Source: Sthenelais limicola (taxonomy: Eukaryota > Annelida > Polychaeta > Phyllodocida > Sigalionidae). Taken from it: 64,000 nucleotides of DNA. Shown here one piece after another: positions 22,310-34,024 of this stretch. A program made the position numbers and the translations under genes. The notes beneath the pieces were generated by a model. That model searched no databases. It worked only from the letters and a program-made list of their open reading frames with translations, and had not been told where the DNA came from. How positions within the stretch are numbered: the stretch's first letter is position 1; every line of letters begins with the position of its first letter. The stretch lies in contig OW804102.1 in NCBI GenBank assembly GCA_942159475.1, positions 23,564,684-23,628,683 of the forward strand, given 5' to 3'.

Positions 22310-22790
22310 CATGCCCCATTATAGTCTTTATACCAGTGGGCTACTGTTGATAGATTAATAACCAACATTGAGGGGCTGCTGGTACACAGTATGGTGTATA
22401 ATCCCGAGGTGAAGCCGAATATTTTTGCAAAAATAGTTCATGCCTTGAACAGGCTACACAGGCTATCACCACTATAGACAGGGACTAAACATATATAAAT
22501 AACCTCCATTTCGGGCCACAGTGAGCAGGGATAAATTGGGGGTCATTAAAACTTTTAGTCTCCACCTAAAGTTGCTAGAGTCTCAGGAGCGTTCAAAATT
22601 AATGACCGGCATTGAGGGGCTGCTGGTGCACTGTTTGGTGTATAATCCTAAGACAAAGTGCATAAACGATGCACCGACAGGCCCAAAATGGAGGCCATTA
22701 ATATTGTTAGTCTGCTTATGGTTGTAATAGCACCGGGTCTGTTAAAGGCAGTGATTAATTTGATATAGAAGCCAGTCATTCAGACCCAGT
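22310..22790. repeat. K family cluster (two or more copies)
   Basis: CATTGAGGGGCTGCTGGT occurs near 22362 and 22610, each followed by GGTGTATAATCC. ATAACCTCCATTTCGGG and AAAGGCAGTGATTAATTTG flank them. Partial copies in tandem or overlapping. Confidence 0.7.
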
Positions 22791-23267
22791 CTTCCCCTGT
22801 TTATGATGATTCATGACTGACGGGCGGTAATAAACGACATGTTAACATGTGCTAGTCGCCATAACGTGATTCATGATGATCACAGGCACTATAAAGCATG
22901 ACACTCAATAACCATAATGATGCTGATGTAGATAGGCTGGCATAACTCAATCCTTACCACTATTGCCCCTCCCTCATTTGCATAATGAATATGCATGATA
23001 TCTAGATGAATGGGTGTAGGGCTAATGAGGGGGGAGGCTAATTTGTTCATGTAGCTCATGTTATTCACCCTCTGTTATTGGTCCCAGGAGTAATAAAAAG
23101 GGCCACTTTAAAAACATAGGACAGCGGCTATGGTGTAACTTGATTATTTGTACGGTTATATATGCTGGGGCACTATATATATGTGAGTAGGGGGAAAGTT
23201 AGCAGAGTAGTTGCCTCCTCAATTTAAGAATTTGAGTGATAATTTAACTGCAGACTGTCTCTGTAGT
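22791..23267. other. Unique sequence with a small fold-back
   Basis: CCCCTCCCTCATTTGC near 22967 faces GCTAATGAGGGGGGAGG near 23038, an inverted pair of about 14 bp across ~45 bp. Confidence 0.45.
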
Positions 23268-23675
23268 AACAGGAGATTGCATGTCTCATTACGCATGTCT
23301 ATTACAGTGTATGCTGGGATCGGTACAGTTCAAATATAACAAACAAATATATAACAACAATTTTATCGAAAAAATGCAAGGATCCTTATATCGATATCAT
23401 ATTATGGAATTATGAGTGTTACAAGTCTAAAAATCTATAAAAACGAAGTTCTGTGGTGAGCATGGAATATTGAACAGTGATCTCATGTGAATGTATAGCC
23501 ATGTGTTTTACATGTTTCCATGACACAAGCCTTCATTTTTCCCATTGTCCCTATGGTTTTGATAGACCTTTTACACAAGGAATGATATTGGTGAATGAAG
23601 CTTGACATTTTTCGATACAAATATATCTATGTCAGATTTAAACTCAACCGATCCCAGCATGCACTGTATTGGATA
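23268..23675. mobile_element. B family, two 5' halves head to head
   Basis: From 23268 a forward B 5' end reads AGATTGCATGTCTCATTACG and TGCTGGGATCGG. From about 23505 to 23672 the same 5' half reads in reverse (CCCATTGTCCCTATGG, TTTTCGATACAAATAT, CCGATCCCAGCATGCACTG). Both termini are therefore the same end. Confidence 0.75.
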
Positions 23676-23869
23676 ATATCAGAGTATAGGGTTCAACCTC
23701 ACTGTGCAGATTTACTCAGTACCAAATATACTCATATATAAAAGGTATAAAACGCCGTGGAACCAACGGTGGTGGCAGGCCTTAAGACGAAGCTGAAAAG
23801 CCAGAGTAATACCTCCCATAATTGGAAACATATCAACAGCAAAGCCTGAAATATCTTTATAAGCCTGAC

Positions 23870-23965
23870 CCTCATACATGGGTTATGTCGCCTGAAAATA
23901 CACGAATCACCTTCACCAAACGACCCATATCTAAGACAACAAAAATATCCCAAATGAAGTTCAGA
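23870..23965 (-). mobile_element. A family fragment, reverse
   Basis: CGCCTGAAAATACACGAATC, CACCTTCACCAAACGACCC and TCTAAGACAACAAAAAT follow the reverse A 5' order. Confidence 0.5.
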
Positions 23966-24009
23966 ACAGAACTCACATCCAAAAGTCATTTAACAAATAT
24001 TTTTGTGCA

Positions 24010-24090
24010 GTGGCTTAGGTCCTTTTCTACGGCAGCATCACTTATCATCGCTCTCCGGCGGTTTTTCTCTCAGTAGATAAGATTGATAAA
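24010..24090 (+). repeat. S family fragment
   Basis: GCATCACTTATCATCGCTCT, CCGGCGGTTTTTCTCTCAG and GATTGATAAATGCAGTCAT match the S middle. Confidence 0.55.
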
Positions 24091-24100
24091 TGCAGTCATA

Positions 24101-24308
24101 TTAAAGGGTGGTCTCCACTGGCTGCGGTAAGCTCTGCAGTAAGCTCTATGGTAAGCCTTGCGATGGTGCTGTGTTGTTGAGGAGTGGCGAGGTCCTGCCT
24201 ACATGGCCAGTGAACCATGTAGGCGAGGAATTCGTCATTCCTCTCCACCTACAAAACCAGCACAAACCATCGCAAGGCTTATCGCAGAGCTTACCGCAGC
24301 CAGTGGAT
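24101..24308. mobile_element. D family copy, right tip truncated
   Basis: Starts AAAGGGTGGTCTCCACTGGC and ends CGCAGCCAGTGGA, lacking the final GACCACCC. The hairpin centre is around 24208. Confidence 0.9.
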
Positions 24309-24765
24309 ATTTGTGTTTGTACCAACTGACACTCCAGCTTTGATACAAAAAACACCCTGCTATACACATCTGATACACAATTAAGTAAAGCAAATCTGTG
24401 TAACTGAAAATATTATCCATGCAGCATAATGTTTTGCGCAGAATAAACTATTTAAACAAAACATACGTACAGTCCTGAATGACAATACTGAGGGAGTTTG
24501 CCTATCCAGTCTAATAATTTGCATAAATATGCATAACACAGCAATAAATGCAAGGTGCATCTAATTAGGGAAATGTATCACTTTGTATTCCTCTGGCTTT
24601 GCATGGAAGCAGAGGTTTTACCATCGTCCCTGAGAATGGTGAGAAGATGAAAGGAAGATGGAGGCTCAGGGATAAGGCCCCTGGTACACTGAACCAATTA
24701 TTCCGTTGATGGTGGTGTGTGGGGGTGGGGGCAGTTGGAGGGAAAGACCCCATTTGGGCTGGTTT
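24309..24765. other. Unique sequence between two D copies
   Basis: Nothing recognised. Confidence 0.4.
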
Positions 24766-24982
24766 AAGGGTGGTGTCCACTGGCTGCGGTAAGCTCTGCG
24801 GTAAGCCTTGCGATGGTGTTGTGCTTGTTCTGTAGGTGGAGAGGAATGATGAAGTCCTGCCTATACATGGTTCACTGGCAGTGTCGGCAGGACCTCGCTA
24901 CTTCTCACCATCACAATACCATCGCAAGGCTTATCGCAGAGCTTACAACAGAGCTTACCGCAGCCAGTGGAGACCACCCTTT
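24766..24982. mobile_element. D family copy
   Basis: AAGGGTGGTGTCCACTGGC to CCAGTGGAGACCACCCTT. It has an extra GAGCTTACAACA block on the right arm, seen also in the copy at 16507 as a variant. Confidence 0.93.
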
Positions 24983-25067
24983 ACTACTAGTCACTGCACA
25001 ACAGAGACACATGCGCAACTACTCTGTGTCTTATTATACTTTTCTTCCTTTTTTAAAAACATTATCT

Positions 25068-25205
25068 AGAGTAGAGTGTATATATCACACTAGTGTGTTA
25101 CGCATAGTAGTCATGGCGACCAATGCATTTTACCAAGTTGACTGCCAACATGAACTTCATGACTCGAAAATGTTTTCTATTTACATCATTAAAAGCAAAA
25201 TCCAA
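25068..25205 (+). repeat. G family dispersed repeat
   Basis: TAGTCATGGCGACCAATGCA, GAACTTCATGACTCGAAAAT and GTTTTCTATTTACATCATTA match 59690-59805. No clear ends. Confidence 0.6.
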
Positions 25206-25751
25206 AAGGGGTGGCAATTTGTATAATAATAAACAGTAACCTGTATACATGTTGTTCATTTAGCTTAGTAGTGACCCCCTGGAAGAACTATGGCTGCCAT
25301 AGAAGGAGGCCACACATTTCAAGAGTAGATTATGTTATTCGTTGAAAGTGTACTATCATGGTTGACTGGAGATATGTAAACAATATGTAGACATAACACA
25401 GGGTTCTTAGGCCGATGTAAATACAAGTAAAAATAAAGGTTTTGCTGACAGTCTGACGTGAGCTGAATGCCCCTCATGATACTGCATCAAATCCTTGAAA
25501 TAAATAGTCATCCAATCCCTACCCCATTCCTCTCCACATCCCTTGATAAAAGAGAGATATATTCCATATAATACATGTACCAAAATACATTTAAAACTTC
25601 GGTTAAGGCGGGTGAATGTCATAGGATGGTAAATGTCCGGGATGGTATATGTCCTAGCGGGGAAATGTCCAGGAAGGTAATTGTCCAGGGGGTAAAAGTC
25701 GGGGGGGGGGGATATGTCCGGCGGGTAGTTGTCCTGACACCCCCTCCATCA
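25206..25751. other. Unique sequence with GTCCNGG-like short repeats
   Basis: 25615-25740 repeats AATGTCC.GG / TGTCC.GCGG words at roughly 20-bp spacing (ATGTCCGGGATGG, ATGTCCAGGAAGG, TTGTCCAGGGGG), a degenerate short tandem array. Confidence 0.5.
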
Positions 25752-26116
25752 CAATAGAGGGTTTGCATGTGCCATGGCGCATGTCTGTTACAATGCATCC
25801 CGGAAAAGGGAATTCTGAATAGATTCTGATAAAATCTGACATGAATATTTGGCAACATTTATATCGAAAATTGCAAGAATGTTTTCCTCAATATCATTTC
25901 TTTTATAAATGATCTATAAAAACCAAATGAATGATGGGAAAGATGGAGACTTGTGTTATGGAAACATGTATAACACATGGATATTCATATTAGAGCATTG
26001 ATAAAATAGTCCATACTGAACATGACATGTTTTCTATAGATCTTATACTGTACCATAGTCCCACAATTCACATGCGAATAAAGATTACAAATTGCGGCTA
26101 TGCAAATCCCCTATTG
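25752..26116 (+). mobile_element. B family, full-length reference copy
   Basis: CAATAGAGGGTTTGCATG to TGCAAATCCCCTATTG, 365 bp. Order: GCGCATGTCTGTTACAATGC, TGGCAACATTTATATCGA, ATGAATGATGGGAAAGATGG, ATGGAAACATGTATAACAC, GACATGTTTTCTATAGA, CACATGCGAATAAAGATT and GCGGCTATGCAAATC. No frame of coding length. Flanks ACAA and TTGG resemble the A insertion site. Confidence 0.9.
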
Positions 26117-26324
26117 GATGATTGCAATAGCCAGGCAGTTTGCCCATCAGTCAGCAAACTACCTCCTGTGAGGAAGTCGGATTAGTGGAAAGAGCGCTTA
26201 AGTTTATGATTGATGAGATGTCTCTAATGCTGATGATTATCATGCTGTAATTAGTTTACAAGATGAGATAGCTGTACACTATCACTCTATCATTCACGTC
26301 CATCTTAGGATGTAGGCCAAGGCT

Positions 26325-26540
26325 GCAAAAAGTGTATGATTTACCTTCGTCAATTATCTGGAATTATCTCTTAAATTAGGTTCAAAATATAGGGTCAGAC
26401 AAGTGATGGGCTATTTCTAATCAACAAAATACCAAATATACTCAGACATAGCTAGAATATCTTTTGTCAACTTGATATAGCAGAATGTCCTAAATGTGTA
26501 GACCTGTATAAGTGTACATTCTCTGATGACTTGACCCGTG
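26325..26540 (-). mobile_element. A family copy, reverse
   Basis: TTACCTTCGTCAATTATC, AAATACCAAATATACTCAGA, AATGTGTAGACCTGTATAAG and TCTGATGACTTGACCC. Confidence 0.8.
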
Positions 26541-26639
26541 TTGGACTTTTGGATGTATTCCTCAACCTTGATACTAAAGATATCATCCAGAATAATTGTC
26601 CAAACCCAGCTAAGAAATTATATCATTGAGTTACTGCAG

Positions 26640-26740
26640 AATTAGCTGAGGGTTGGGATACATGTATGATATTATGCTACAAGGTTGTTTAGTTTGGCTC
26701 CATGTGTGCGCTTCTGCCAACTACCATCTAGATCATTATC
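26640..26740 (+). repeat. L satellite, single unit
   Basis: GTATGATATTATGCTACAAG, GTTGTTTAGTTTGGCTCC and GCTTCTGCCAACTACC approximate one 86-bp unit. It lies 100 bp past an A copy. Confidence 0.5.
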
Positions 26741-27277
26741 ATCATCTCATACTCATTACCACAAGTTACCTAGCTGTCATCTCTTAGAAACAAAACAAGA
26801 CTTCTCATTTATCTGATGGTTTAAAGAGAGGACATCAGGATCCTACAACCATCAGAATGTTGCTCTAAACAATCTAAAAAGAATGACAGTTTCCATACCT
26901 TACTCCTAGCGGTAGCATTAGTAAATAGCCTGGACACAGGAGTGGGCAGAATAACCATGGCAATTTGTACATGAATTAAACCCGTGAACCTACGTCACAA
27001 GTATGTTTCACTGTGTTGATTGACTTGCTGTATAAACACCCTAAATACAAATAAATACTACGCCACCCCTCCCCTATACAAAGCCAGTGCGTTAAGAATA
27101 CTGCCCCAACCCTCCCAGCGATACATGGCCGGTATCTCAGGCCTCAGTACTGACTTGGAACCGACACCAAGCAAATGCTGCGTGATATTTCTTTTTATAA
27201 TTTATTAATTTAGGCCTACTAGTGATTGATCCTCAATAGATAATAATATAGCTAACTTTTTATCAGATCAGATGTTC
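26741..27277. other. Unique sequence
   Basis: Nothing recognised. Confidence 0.4.
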
Positions 27278-27381
27278 TCTTACATGTTTACCATCATTGG
27301 AATCTGCTTGATGCTATCTTTTCAAATATGGAGGTATCTCATGTGACGTATGACTAATTTTTTCGTGACACCTTACATATT
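27278..27381 (+). mobile_element. E family right arm, degraded
   Basis: ACCATCATTGGAATCTGCTTG, ATCTTTTCAAATATGGAGG and CGTGACACCTTACATAT are in E right-arm order. The GACTCA word is mutated. Confidence 0.6.
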
Positions 27382-27708
27382 TAGACTGTCATCTTCAGGA
27401 ATGTCATTAAAAATGCGATTTTGAAGAGGATGGCGTCTCAACATGAGACTGTGCTTCGTACGTGTGTTTGATTTAAACAATTATTGTTTAATTTAATCAA
27501 TGGTAAATTAGGATGATTCAACTGGGGAAGGATGGGGGCGTGCTCACAAAGGCAATTAAGAAATATTTGTTAATGGGAAAGTGGTCGTAGTGGGGGAGAA
27601 CGTGGAGGACAAGGGGAGGGGAGGTGGACTGAGAGAGGGAGGGGAGATGGTTAGGTATTTGTAATCAAAGTTATTATTCCGGAACACATATTACAATAGG
27701 GGGCCTAA

Positions 27709-27943
27709 TGATCAGATTTTCAGAAAATTTACAATCTACAGTTCTACACATCTATCAAATTCTGAATTAGAATAAAGAATGATTAATACCAGGTATACCT
27801 GAATATATGCCGTATTGTATTCATTCAATAAACCTGTCTGATTATGTTGAACTGTATTTTGAACCTGATTTCGTCTTAATTTTGGGTTATTTGAGGGGAT
27901 TGGTGAAGGCCAATTGTACGTTTTCTGGAGACTTGTCCCCTAA
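27709..27943 (+). mobile_element. A family copy
   Basis: TGATCAGATTTTCAGAAAAT to TGTACGTTTTCTGGAGACTT. Full interior present. Confidence 0.88.
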
Positions 27944-28680
27944 GTGTCAGGGCGGCACTGAGCGAATTAATTGAGGGATGACGTAATTGAGGGACAAACT
28001 TGTACCGATTTTGAGACACCATGATATCTGAAAAAATGAAATCAAACCTAAAGGAAATCTAAAATGTATTTGTAAATTGTATGTTTGATTTTGTTCATGT
28101 TTGAAATAAATGTTTACAATACTTTTGAGGGGACAATTAATAGTAAGGTAGCTGAGGATATATATTCTATAGGATGTAGAACCTACAGAACATTTCAATA
28201 AAAGCGATTTTGTGAATAAATCACTTTGAAAAATATATATTTTGTGGCTGATCACTTATTTACTGAACTCTAACACATCACATATGCTTCTAATGATCTG
28301 AAATTGAACATTTTAAATCCATTTTGAGGATTTCCCCATAAGTACTTCCTTTGTTCAGGTGGTTGCATTGCATATTATCCAGTCATATATGCACCCATGT
28401 GGCGTTTCTCACTCTAGATACGTTGATTCATAGCATATTTATGTGCATACATAAAAAAGACTAGACACAACGGGGGTATGAGCTAGTGCCATTACAGTTC
28501 ATCACCCTATAATTGGGTGAATGCTTGTTTATACGGTCAGTCACCCGTCTGTACCCGGTGCAAGCTTTTTACTTGCCACTAACAGCGCTTCAAGGGCCTG
28601 TTGCATAAGCTCGCGAGAGGGCATTTCTGTGTGAATTTCTTCACCTGTTGGATAGGAACAAAACCTTACTAAGTGAACTT
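27944..28680. other. Unique sequence
   Basis: AT-rich. GATTTTGAGACACC...ATGATATCTG near 28015 may be an old E trace. Confidence 0.35.
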
Positions 28681-28710
28681 CCCAGCGGGTAGGAATTCCT
28701 ACCCGCTGGG
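28681..28710. repeat. Perfect 30-bp palindrome
   Basis: CCCAGCGGGTAGGAA is followed directly by its exact reverse complement, centred on GAATTC at 28693-28698, with no spacer and no mismatch. Confidence 0.97.
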
Positions 28711-28769
28711 AATAGGCATGTACACATAATGATGTATAAGAATTATTATGCACTGTGCAAGTGTTCTAG

Positions 28770-29050
28770 GAAACTATGCAGGAATGAAATTATGCAGTTT
28801 CATTGCATGGGTTCATAAGCATGCAATTATGCAGCCTTTTTAAATCAGGCAGTGCGCTGCCTAATTTCATTCCTGCATAAATTTCACGCCGGCAATACTT
28901 CATGCGTTCTGGCATGAAATTTTCAGCCCATGAACTAAGCACCTTGGGATTACCAATGATTGTAAACAAAAGCTGCGATTGTAACCAAAAACTACTTAAT
29001 CTCACAGCTCAGCTGCAATATTTCATGCATTCTGGCATGAAATTGTACAG
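28770..29050. repeat. Short interspersed GGCATGAAATT / ATTCCTGCATAA words
   Basis: CAGGAATGAAATTATGCAG at 28780 and its inverse AATTTCATTCCTGCATAA at 28863, plus CATGCGTTCTGGCATGAAAT (28901) and TGCATTCTGGCATGAAATTG (29025), form overlapping inverted and direct repeats. Confidence 0.6.
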
Positions 29051-30388
29051 AAATCATTCAGTCGCTTTACAGTCTGCTTCACCTTGGCTTTATCTCATCA
29101 CTATTGTTATGTAACATTACGTAACATTGTGTAACCTCATTATCTATCTAATTATCACCTATTAATTATACTATCTCATTATTAAAATCGCTAATTATAC
29201 TTAGCTATCCAGTACTGTGCAAGTCTACTTATTCATGCTAAGCCATAGGTATTACGTAAGGGCTCCGCCCCCTACTCTTACTCACATCCTGAAGGAACAT
29301 GTGTACAGATTCTAGTTCATTAAATCAGTTGCTTAGTTCTTCTCACGAAGACCACACGTTCGTTTGCTATTCTTCCATTCATACCTTAACACTATCATTC
29401 TTTTGATCTAATATTGACTATGATCTCTGAAGATTATTTTCATACATGCCAGAGGTATATAAATACTGAAGCACATATGTAAACAATATTCCCCTTTAAT
29501 TACATTTGCCATGTGTGAGACCGGAGGTCAAGTGTTTTCTTGATTGGTGTCGCCACAGTGGTTATTGCTATCAACCGGAGGAAGGGGTAAAGGTGTAGGA
29601 ACTCCTATCCTAAGCTTTATATAACACACCCCTGAGTTCACAGCAGTAGTTCCATTATACTAGTACCTTCGCATAACATGCATACACTTCAAGATCCTAG
29701 TTTTATAGAAACTTGCTCCACATCCAGTTATATGCGAGCAATTTAAAGCGACAGTCCAAGCTAAAACGACCAAGTATTGAATATTGAAAAGTAGAAAAGG
29801 GCTAATTCACTCAGCTCTTCTCCTAATCATTTTTAGTGTTAATCTACAGTGGGAATTCTGGGGTAAATACGGCTAATAATGAAATGTGTTTTTTTTAAAA
29901 AAAACCCAACATATTTCATTACGAAAAACCATTTCACATGAGTGACAAAAAAAAGGGCTGTATAATAAACAGGGTCATGTGAAAAAAGTTTACAGATACT
30001 TTTACCTACATAAACTAGAAGACCCAGAAAACCATATAAGTCGACAAAACATTTGGTTGTGGTTTTCTTTGTCTAATAAAAGTAAAAACATACTACTAGC
30101 CCCGAAATGGGCCTACAGAGAGGGGTGAGGTCCATTTCAATACTACTATTGCCCATACTATTGCCCATCCACTTGTTAGCCTCTTGATATACATTAAGCG
30201 ACCTTTGTATATTCTGGGAGCGGCCTCCAACCCAAACATAGATCTCTCACCTTTACTTATTGTCTTTACGACTCTCATATGTACCACTCCAATACAAGCG
30301 ATCCCTCACCTGGGGAGAAATAAGAAACATAGTTAATGGTAAGCTATATAATACGTTCACATTTTAAGTAGTTAGATAATGACCAGGT
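29051..30388. other. Unique sequence
   Basis: No family matched. A-rich runs lie at 29890-29960. Confidence 0.4.
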
Positions 30389-31265
30389 ATGCATATTGCA
30401 TGGATCAAAGCCTATTGGAGTAGCAGTAGTGTTAATGCAAACCACCCTATTGCCTGGATCAAAGCCTATTGGAGTAGTAGCAGTGTGAATGCAAACCACC
30501 CTATTGCATAGATCAAAGTATATTGGAGTAGCAGTAGTGTTAATGCAAACCACCCTATTGCCTGGATCAAAGCCTATTGGAGTAGTAGCAGCGTGAATGC
30601 AAACCACCCTATTGCATAGATCAAAGCCTATTGGAGTAGTAGCAGTGTGAATGCAAACCACCCTATTGCCTGGATCAAAGCCTATTGGAGTAGTAGCAGT
30701 GTGAATGCAAACCACCCTATTGCCTGGATCAAAGCCTATTGGAGTAGTAGCAGTGTGAATGCAAACCACCCTATTGCATGGATCAAAGCCTATTGGAGTA
30801 GTAGCAGTGTGAATGCAAACCACCCTATTGCCTGGATCAAAGCCTATTGGAGTAGCAGTAGTGTTAATGCAAACCACCCTATTGCCTGGATCCGTGTGAA
30901 TGCCAACCACCCTATTGCATGGATCAAAGCCTATTGGAGTAGTAGCAGTGTGAATGCAAAACACTATTGCCTGGATCAAAGCCTATTGGAGTAGTAGCAG
31001 TGTGAATGCAAACCACCTTATTGCATGGATCAAAGCCTTTTGGAGTAGTAGCAGTGTGAATGCAAACCACCCTATTGCCTGGATCAAAGCCTATTGGAGT
31101 ACTAGTAGTAGTGTTAATGCAAACCACCCTATTGCATGGATCGAAACCTATTGGAGTAGCAGTAGTGTTACTGCAAACCACCCTATTGCATGGATCAGTG
31201 TGAATGCAAACCACCCTATTGCATGGATCAAAGCCTATTGGAGTAGTAGCAGTGTGAATGCAGTG
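30389..31265. repeat. 54-bp minisatellite, about 17 units
   Basis: The unit carries TGGATCAAAGCCTATTGGAG, TAGTAGCAGTGTGAATGC and AAACCACCCTATTGC. Unit starts fall every 54 bp from 30401. Two units (near 30887 and 31189) lack AAAGCCTATTGG and neighbours, and one has a 3-bp insertion. Because 54 is a multiple of three, both strands stay open: VNANHPIAWIKAYWSSSS on plus and RVVCIHTATTPIGFDPGN on minus. No start context, splice sites or signal peptide support a protein. Confidence 0.95.
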
Positions 31266-31964
31266 ATTGCTGCCAGCGCTCTACTCATCCCATCCTACCG
31301 CCAGTAACAAAACATCCCCTGCCTTCCCCCAGTCAGACCTCTCAGTGAACATCTGTGGCAGTCTTTGTTATAAGGCTTTTTACACTGCAGGGCGTCGACC
31401 TGGATGCTTGTACCATTAATGTGTGATACATGACTAGGTCTAACGGTGGGCAGTATTTAACATATGTGTGAAATACATGTAGGTTATGTTCCTAAATATT
31501 GTGCTTGATTATTTTAAACTGCGCTCTCATGCTATTACTACTAAAGTCATCTTACCGTGTGTACTCATATTATTACTTACTATTATTATTACATCTGAAT
31601 TTATCAATAATCAATATTATGGTGCTGTTATATGTTTATACGAGAATGTGATATTGAAATCTGCCGAGTGAAAACAACCCATGTAAATATTGGTCATGTC
31701 ATTTTTAGAGCAGAACAAGAACAGGCAATTGTACATTTTCTGACGATCTGAGGAATGTACATTTACTGGTGATTTGACCCCTGAAAACTAGATGAGCAGT
31801 CAGGCAGTTCATTCATATATTTAGATCTATGTTCTCCCAATCATGCCTTCATAGTCGGCTTTAGACCAAGCCATCCCACAATACAGCGGTCACCGCGTCT
31901 CTTCCTCCTCCTCCCCCACCACCACCTGCTCCAGGCTCCTCCTCCCGGGTCCTCCTCCTGTACA
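31266..31964. other. Mostly unique; A-family end fragments at 31720-31783
   Basis: CAATTGTACATTTTCTGACG then ATCTGAGG, and AATGTACATTTACTGGTG then ATTTGACCCC, are two successive A-like ends in the same orientation. A pyrimidine-rich patch lies at 31895-31960. Confidence 0.55.
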
Positions 31965-32198
31965 CGGGTCAAATCTTCAGAAAATGTACAATCGACAGGT
32001 TTAAAAATTGTATAAATTATGCTAAATTATGCTAAAAAATGATAAATACTAGGAATATCTAGTCAGATTTGGTATTGCGTCGATGCTAAAGATATGTTTG
32101 ATGTTAAACTGTATTTGAACCATATTTCTGTCTTTAATTTGGGTTATTTGAAAGGATTGATGAAGGCCAATTGTACATTTTCTGACGATCTGAGCCAC
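31965..32198 (+). mobile_element. A family copy
   Basis: GGGTCAAATCTTCAGAAAAT to TTGTACATTTTCTGACGATC. Interior complete, with a short TTATGCTAAA duplication. Confidence 0.9.
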
Positions 32199-32810
32199 AC
32201 ATCCCTGCCATAGAACTAAATGCTAAAGTTGTTCTCCAAGACTTCTGGGCATAATAAAGGTGTTCTCGTTTCATCACATGTGGTGTCTGTTTGTTTGTTT
32301 ATCTTTTATTTCAGAAAGCTCACAATTTAATATATCAACTTAAAGAATAACATAAATGTTGGACTATTTTTCTGTTGGGCTGACACTTGAAACTTTTGTT
32401 ACAAAGGAATGAGTCTTAAGTTTTGTTTTGTACAGGTTTGTATTCAGGATATAATAGTAGATTACATAATAATACACGTTCACCCCAGAGGTTAGTTGTG
32501 TCCTGAGAAATAAATCGCAGCAATAATATCGGTAGGGATTTGACATGAGAAAATTGGAAGTAAGCAAAACAGCAGATTCCAGCGAGACCTTTATTATACT
32601 ACAGTTATGTCACTTAACCAAAATATCTTGTAATGAAATAATTTCTACAATTTCTACAATATCTAAAAGTTGCAAAGTAAGGACTTTGAGATGCAATGGT
32701 ATCTACAAAGTGTAGCGTTTACCGAGCTTTAACGGGAATAACAACAGAACTCTCCAACCTCTTACAATACACCAGCGAACAACCACACCCTGGTATGTAC
32801 AATTGAGCAA
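32199..32810. other. Unique sequence
   Basis: Nothing recognised. Confidence 0.4.
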
Positions 32811-33048
32811 TTGGGTCAGATCTTCAGAAAATGCACAATTGGGAGATGTGCACATTTGGTAAATTCCGCTAAGTTAGACTTAACAATGGTCAAAACTAGG
32901 TATATCTGAATATATTTGATATTGTTTTGATTCAAACAATCTGTTTGTTTATGTTGAACTGTATTTCGAACCTCACTTTTGTCACAACTTTGGATCATTT
33001 GAGAGAATTGGTGAAGGCGAATTGTAATTATCTGGCGATTTCACCCAA
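32811..33048 (+). mobile_element. A family copy
   Basis: TTGGGTCAGATCTTCAGAAA to TCTGGCGATTTCACCCAA. AATT stands outside both ends. Confidence 0.9.
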
Positions 33049-33117
33049 TTACCGATAGTGTTGAGAACGCTACTGGAAGGCCCTTAGAAATGGCTTCATT
33101 CCAAGACCGTGAATTTG

Positions 33118-33337
33118 GATGAGCTCGACACAAAATTCGCCTTCCCCAATACTCTCAAACAATCCCGATCTAACGTAAAATTAGGTTCAAATAGTGTTGA
33201 ACATAACCATACATAATTTTGAAATCAACGCAATCCCAGATATACTCAGATATAGCTAAACGTGATTATTTTCAGCCTGATTTAGCAACTTGAGTAAATG
33301 TGCAGTGGTACCGAATGTACGTTTGTTGATGGTGCGG
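33118..33337 (-). mobile_element. A family copy, reverse, diverged
   Basis: AAAATTCGCCTTCCCCAATA, AAATCAACGCAATCCCAGAT, ATACTCAGATATAGCTAAAC and AGCAACTTGAGTAAATGTGC. It abuts the B copy that follows. Confidence 0.75.
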
Positions 33338-33675
33338 CCAATATGGGATTTGCATTCCAGCTATCTTGAATTTCAATTCGCATAGAATTATTGGTATGTC
33401 AGTGTAAAAGCTATAGAAAAAAACATGACATGTTCGGCATGAAATATTTACCAGTGCCCTCATGTACACGATTTAATAAAACGATAACTTATTTCTCCCA
33501 TCATGCATTTGATTTTCATAGATACACAATCTATGGTATTAGTCAAAAGACCCTTGCATGATATTCAATACAAATGTAGCTCAATGTTTCTATCAGTATG
33601 TCACACCTGAACTGAATCTATCCCAGAATGCACTGTAACAGACATAGAAAGTGATACGTGCAACTCCCCTATTGT
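33338..33675 (-). mobile_element. B family copy, reverse
   Basis: CCAATATGGGATTTGCATTC to GTGCAACTCCCCTATTG. Order is reversed: ACATGACATGTTCGGC, CCCATCATGCATTTGATTTT, CAGAATGCACTGTAACAGAC. Confidence 0.87.
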
Positions 33676-33786
33676 TGGTGGGATTTCACCCCAGCGAGAA
33701 CGCATCTGTGCTGAACAGCTGGGCATGCGAACGCGACCACCGTGGAGGGTGCAGAGATACGATAGATGGCTGGCATCCAGTAGTCT

Positions 33787-34024
33787 ACTATATGGGTGGG
33801 GTTGTCAGAAAGTGTACACTTGGTAACTCTACACATTTAGTCAATTCTGCTAATTTAGACAGAAAAGGGATACATGTCATAGAATATTTGGTATTGTGTT
33901 GATTATGAATATCATTTTGGCTATGGTGAACTGTGTTTTGAACCTAATTTCTGTCTTGAATTTGGATTATTTGAGAGAACTGGTGAAGGCGAATTGTACA
34001 TTTTCTGATGAGCTGATCCATATG
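33787..34024 (+). mobile_element. A family copy
   Basis: TGGGTGGGGTTGTCAGAAAG to TTTTCTGATGAGCTGATCCA. Confidence 0.88.

Noticed and set aside
30344..30979. 211-codon minus-strand frame as a repeat-containing protein
   Set aside because: It is the 54-bp minisatellite read through. The opposite strand is equally open, and there is no signal peptide, splice signal or unique flanking domain.
30389..31265. CRISPR-like array
   Set aside because: Units are contiguous 54-bp repeats without unique spacers, in animal DNA.
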